A stretch of DNA of 64,000 nucleotides from positions 124,670-188,669 of the forward strand of contig CAJNDS010000244.1 of the NCBI GenBank assembly GCA_905221605.1. The letters are read 5' to 3'. This stretch comes from Symbiodinium natans. Its lineage: Eukaryota > Sar > Dinophyceae > Suessiales > Symbiodiniaceae. Below are positions 62,423 to 64,000 of the stretch, one piece after another; position 1 is the stretch's first letter, and each line of letters opens with the position of its first letter. Position numbers and translations under genes: made by a program. Below the pieces are notes generated by a model. That model saw only the letters and a program-made list of their open reading frames with translations. It had not been told where the DNA came from and ran no database searches.

Positions 62423-64000
62423 CATGATGAAAACTTCTTGGGTTTCGTGGGTTGTTTCGTCTTTTCGTGGTACAACTTGCGGAAGGTCTGAATCCTTTTG
62501 AGATTTGGTTGAGTTTGCCACGATACCCACGGGACCCAGAGCTCTTTGTTGCCACAAGTCCGAAGCTTGCGACCTCCCATGCTATTGCTTTATACTGCAT
62601 GAGCTGACACGCTGTTGAAACGTTAGGATATGGTGACAACTTTGCGCATACTGAGTATTACAAAAAGGGTGGTTGCTGTGGTGAATTTGTGATTTGTAGT
62701 GCGGTGGAGAGCGAGGTCATGCTACCCTCTACTACCCTGAAGGGGTGATTGCGGAACAGAGTGGCAGGCGGGGCGTTTTGCCCGACTGCCGGTGGCTGGC
62801 TTGTGTTCTGTATTCTGCCAGCTCTCCTCAATGGAGATATTGGCCACGAATTGTTTTGCATGTTGCAGCCGTAGCTTGTTTGTCGTTTTGAACGGCAAGT
62901 CTGTACAGCAAAAAGTTTGAACCAGCTCGAAACAGTGCCTCTGCCTGCTTCAAGTGTTGGCCTGTGCCGTCGAGCCGGCCAGTGCTGCATCTTTCTGTTC
63001 AGTGTCTCGATGAGTCGTGCGGCGAAAACAAGCCACTTCATGGCCTGTCAGAGTTTGACCAGAAGAGTATGGTGAGCAGTTGACAGCAGCAGAAGCATGT
63101 GAAGGCAGCGAAGATTCGCAATCAGACTGGGCTTTCAGTCCCGCACGCGGCGTGCAGTAGAGACGCCTGGAAAGAAACTGCCAAACGCACCAACCTTAAC
63201 TGCTGAACTCCCAGAATGTTGCTGGAGTGCCCAACTCCAGAGTATCTCTACCAAGAGAGGGTGAGGATGTTCGAAGTAAAATATTTGTAATTTTTTTTGC
63301 GGATAGAGAGTGTCAACCCCCCCCCCGCGTGCGAAGCACACCACGACACGCATGAACAAGGGTTGAAGATTCTCTTTCATTTTGGCGAGACGTCCTGGGA
63401 GCCCGTCCCTCCCCGTACGAAGAACACGCCGACACGCACGAAAACTATGACGACACATACGAACGAAGACTTGCAGGGGGTTTAAGAGACTTCTACTCTT
63501 GCGAGTTAAGTGAAATTCCTCGCCCAAGCGGCATGTGCGCCCAAGCAACTGAAAGGGAATCCATAGCCAGAAGAACAAGAAGAATTTCCAGCTCTCCAAG
63601 ACGCCTCGACGTGCTTAAAAGCCCGCCACCACCCCCAAATACGAGGCATCCCAGAAAGACAAAGGGAAAAGAGATTCGAAGATTCCCAAAGCCATCTCTC
63701 AAACGTGAGACAAGCCATCGAAAGAAATAAAGTGTACCGACGACACAAAACATGGTTCCAAACTCCACAAATATCCATCATTCATACTGAGAAGTAAGGC
63801 TCGATCCATGATCCTGCGTGAGGGGCATCTTGCAAAGGGTTCAAATGAAAGAGAATGTTAGACTTCTGCTCCCAAAAGCACCAATTAAGAAATGAAGTGA
63901 AACCTGAGTTTTTGATTCTTCTATTCTGAAGCCGAGAGAATCCCATACTAGGTAAAAGAACATCCACTCACGAAATTAAGCGGGATTCTTTTTCATTTCT
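62423..64000. other. Right end, no gene assigned
   Basis: The longest frames are 105-, 127- and 154-codon minus frames (62322-62639, 62658-63041, 63135-63599) without motifs. A C9 run lies at 63318-63326. CGACACGCACGAA-type short repeats occur at about 63340-63465. Confidence 0.35.

Noticed and set aside
59226-62427. Repeated 71- to 150-codon frames in the 920-bp array
   Set aside because: They overlap each other in different frames with no family motif, and indels between units shift them freely.

Overview
The window looks like nuclear DNA of a dinoflagellate, or a close alveolate relative. Four observations point there. Arabidopsis-type telomere heptamers (TTTAGGG/CCCTAAA) are scattered through the interior at about 20 places. 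Coding exons are short, sit far apart, and lie in a sea of tandem repeats and microsatellites. Several introns can be placed only with GC or GA at the 5' splice site and AG before a G at the 3' site. The RCC1-like repeats carry the SDGSVVAWG signature that is strongly expanded in this group. There is no bacterial operon structure, and I recognised no rRNA, tRNA or CRISPR array.

Layout. 1.4-2.2 kb: a gene with a C2-like domain and repeated 'ELAGIxF' motifs (paralogue A). 2.3-4.65 kb: a 392-bp tandem array with an alternating, dimeric sub-family pattern. 6.26-7.60 kb: a complete single-exon UDP-glycosyltransferase of the sterol-glucosyltransferase type, the best-supported gene here. 9.2-9.5 kb: a pair of opposed telomeric blocks followed by a GC-rich hairpin. 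9.8-10.35 kb: a small predicted secreted protein. 10.63-10.75 kb: first copy of a short inverted-repeat element. 11.66-11.77 kb: four hairpins in a row. 12.0-12.5 kb: minisatellite. 12.97-15.84 kb: several coding-like exons of unknown proteins, one of them cysteine-rich, broken by a long AAC/ACC/GAA trinucleotide tract. 16-22.7 kb: mostly AT-rich, GT-rich and other simple sequence with little coding signal.

22.7-40.47 kb is dominated by what reads as one very large plus-strand gene built from about 50 RCC1-type repeats. Its middle consists of three nearly identical 3-kb genomic modules, each with about ten RCC1 repeats, their introns and a Ser/Thr-rich linker. It ends in a mucin-like Ser/Thr domain made of fifteen 126-bp units, followed by a last short exon. 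My rough count gives about 3,000 residues. The likely product is a string of beta-propeller-like domains joined by potentially O-glycosylated linkers, but function is not shown by the sequence.

40.5-55 kb: further inverted-repeat elements, three AT-rich islands in the wider window, poly-G tracts, and isolated exon-like segments of unknown proteins. 55.5-57.04 kb: paralogue B of the first gene, now split into at least seven exons. 58.05-58.34 kb: an exon with a Tudor/Agenet-like segment. 58.7-58.93 kb: a TAG/CGC trinucleotide tract. 59.06-62.42 kb: a second large tandem array, about 920 bp per unit, each with a 16-bp perfect palindrome. The last 1.6 kb shows nothing I can assign.

Exon limits are by eye and approximate unless a splice junction is given. 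Only the glycosyltransferase and the RCC1 gene can be named with confidence.
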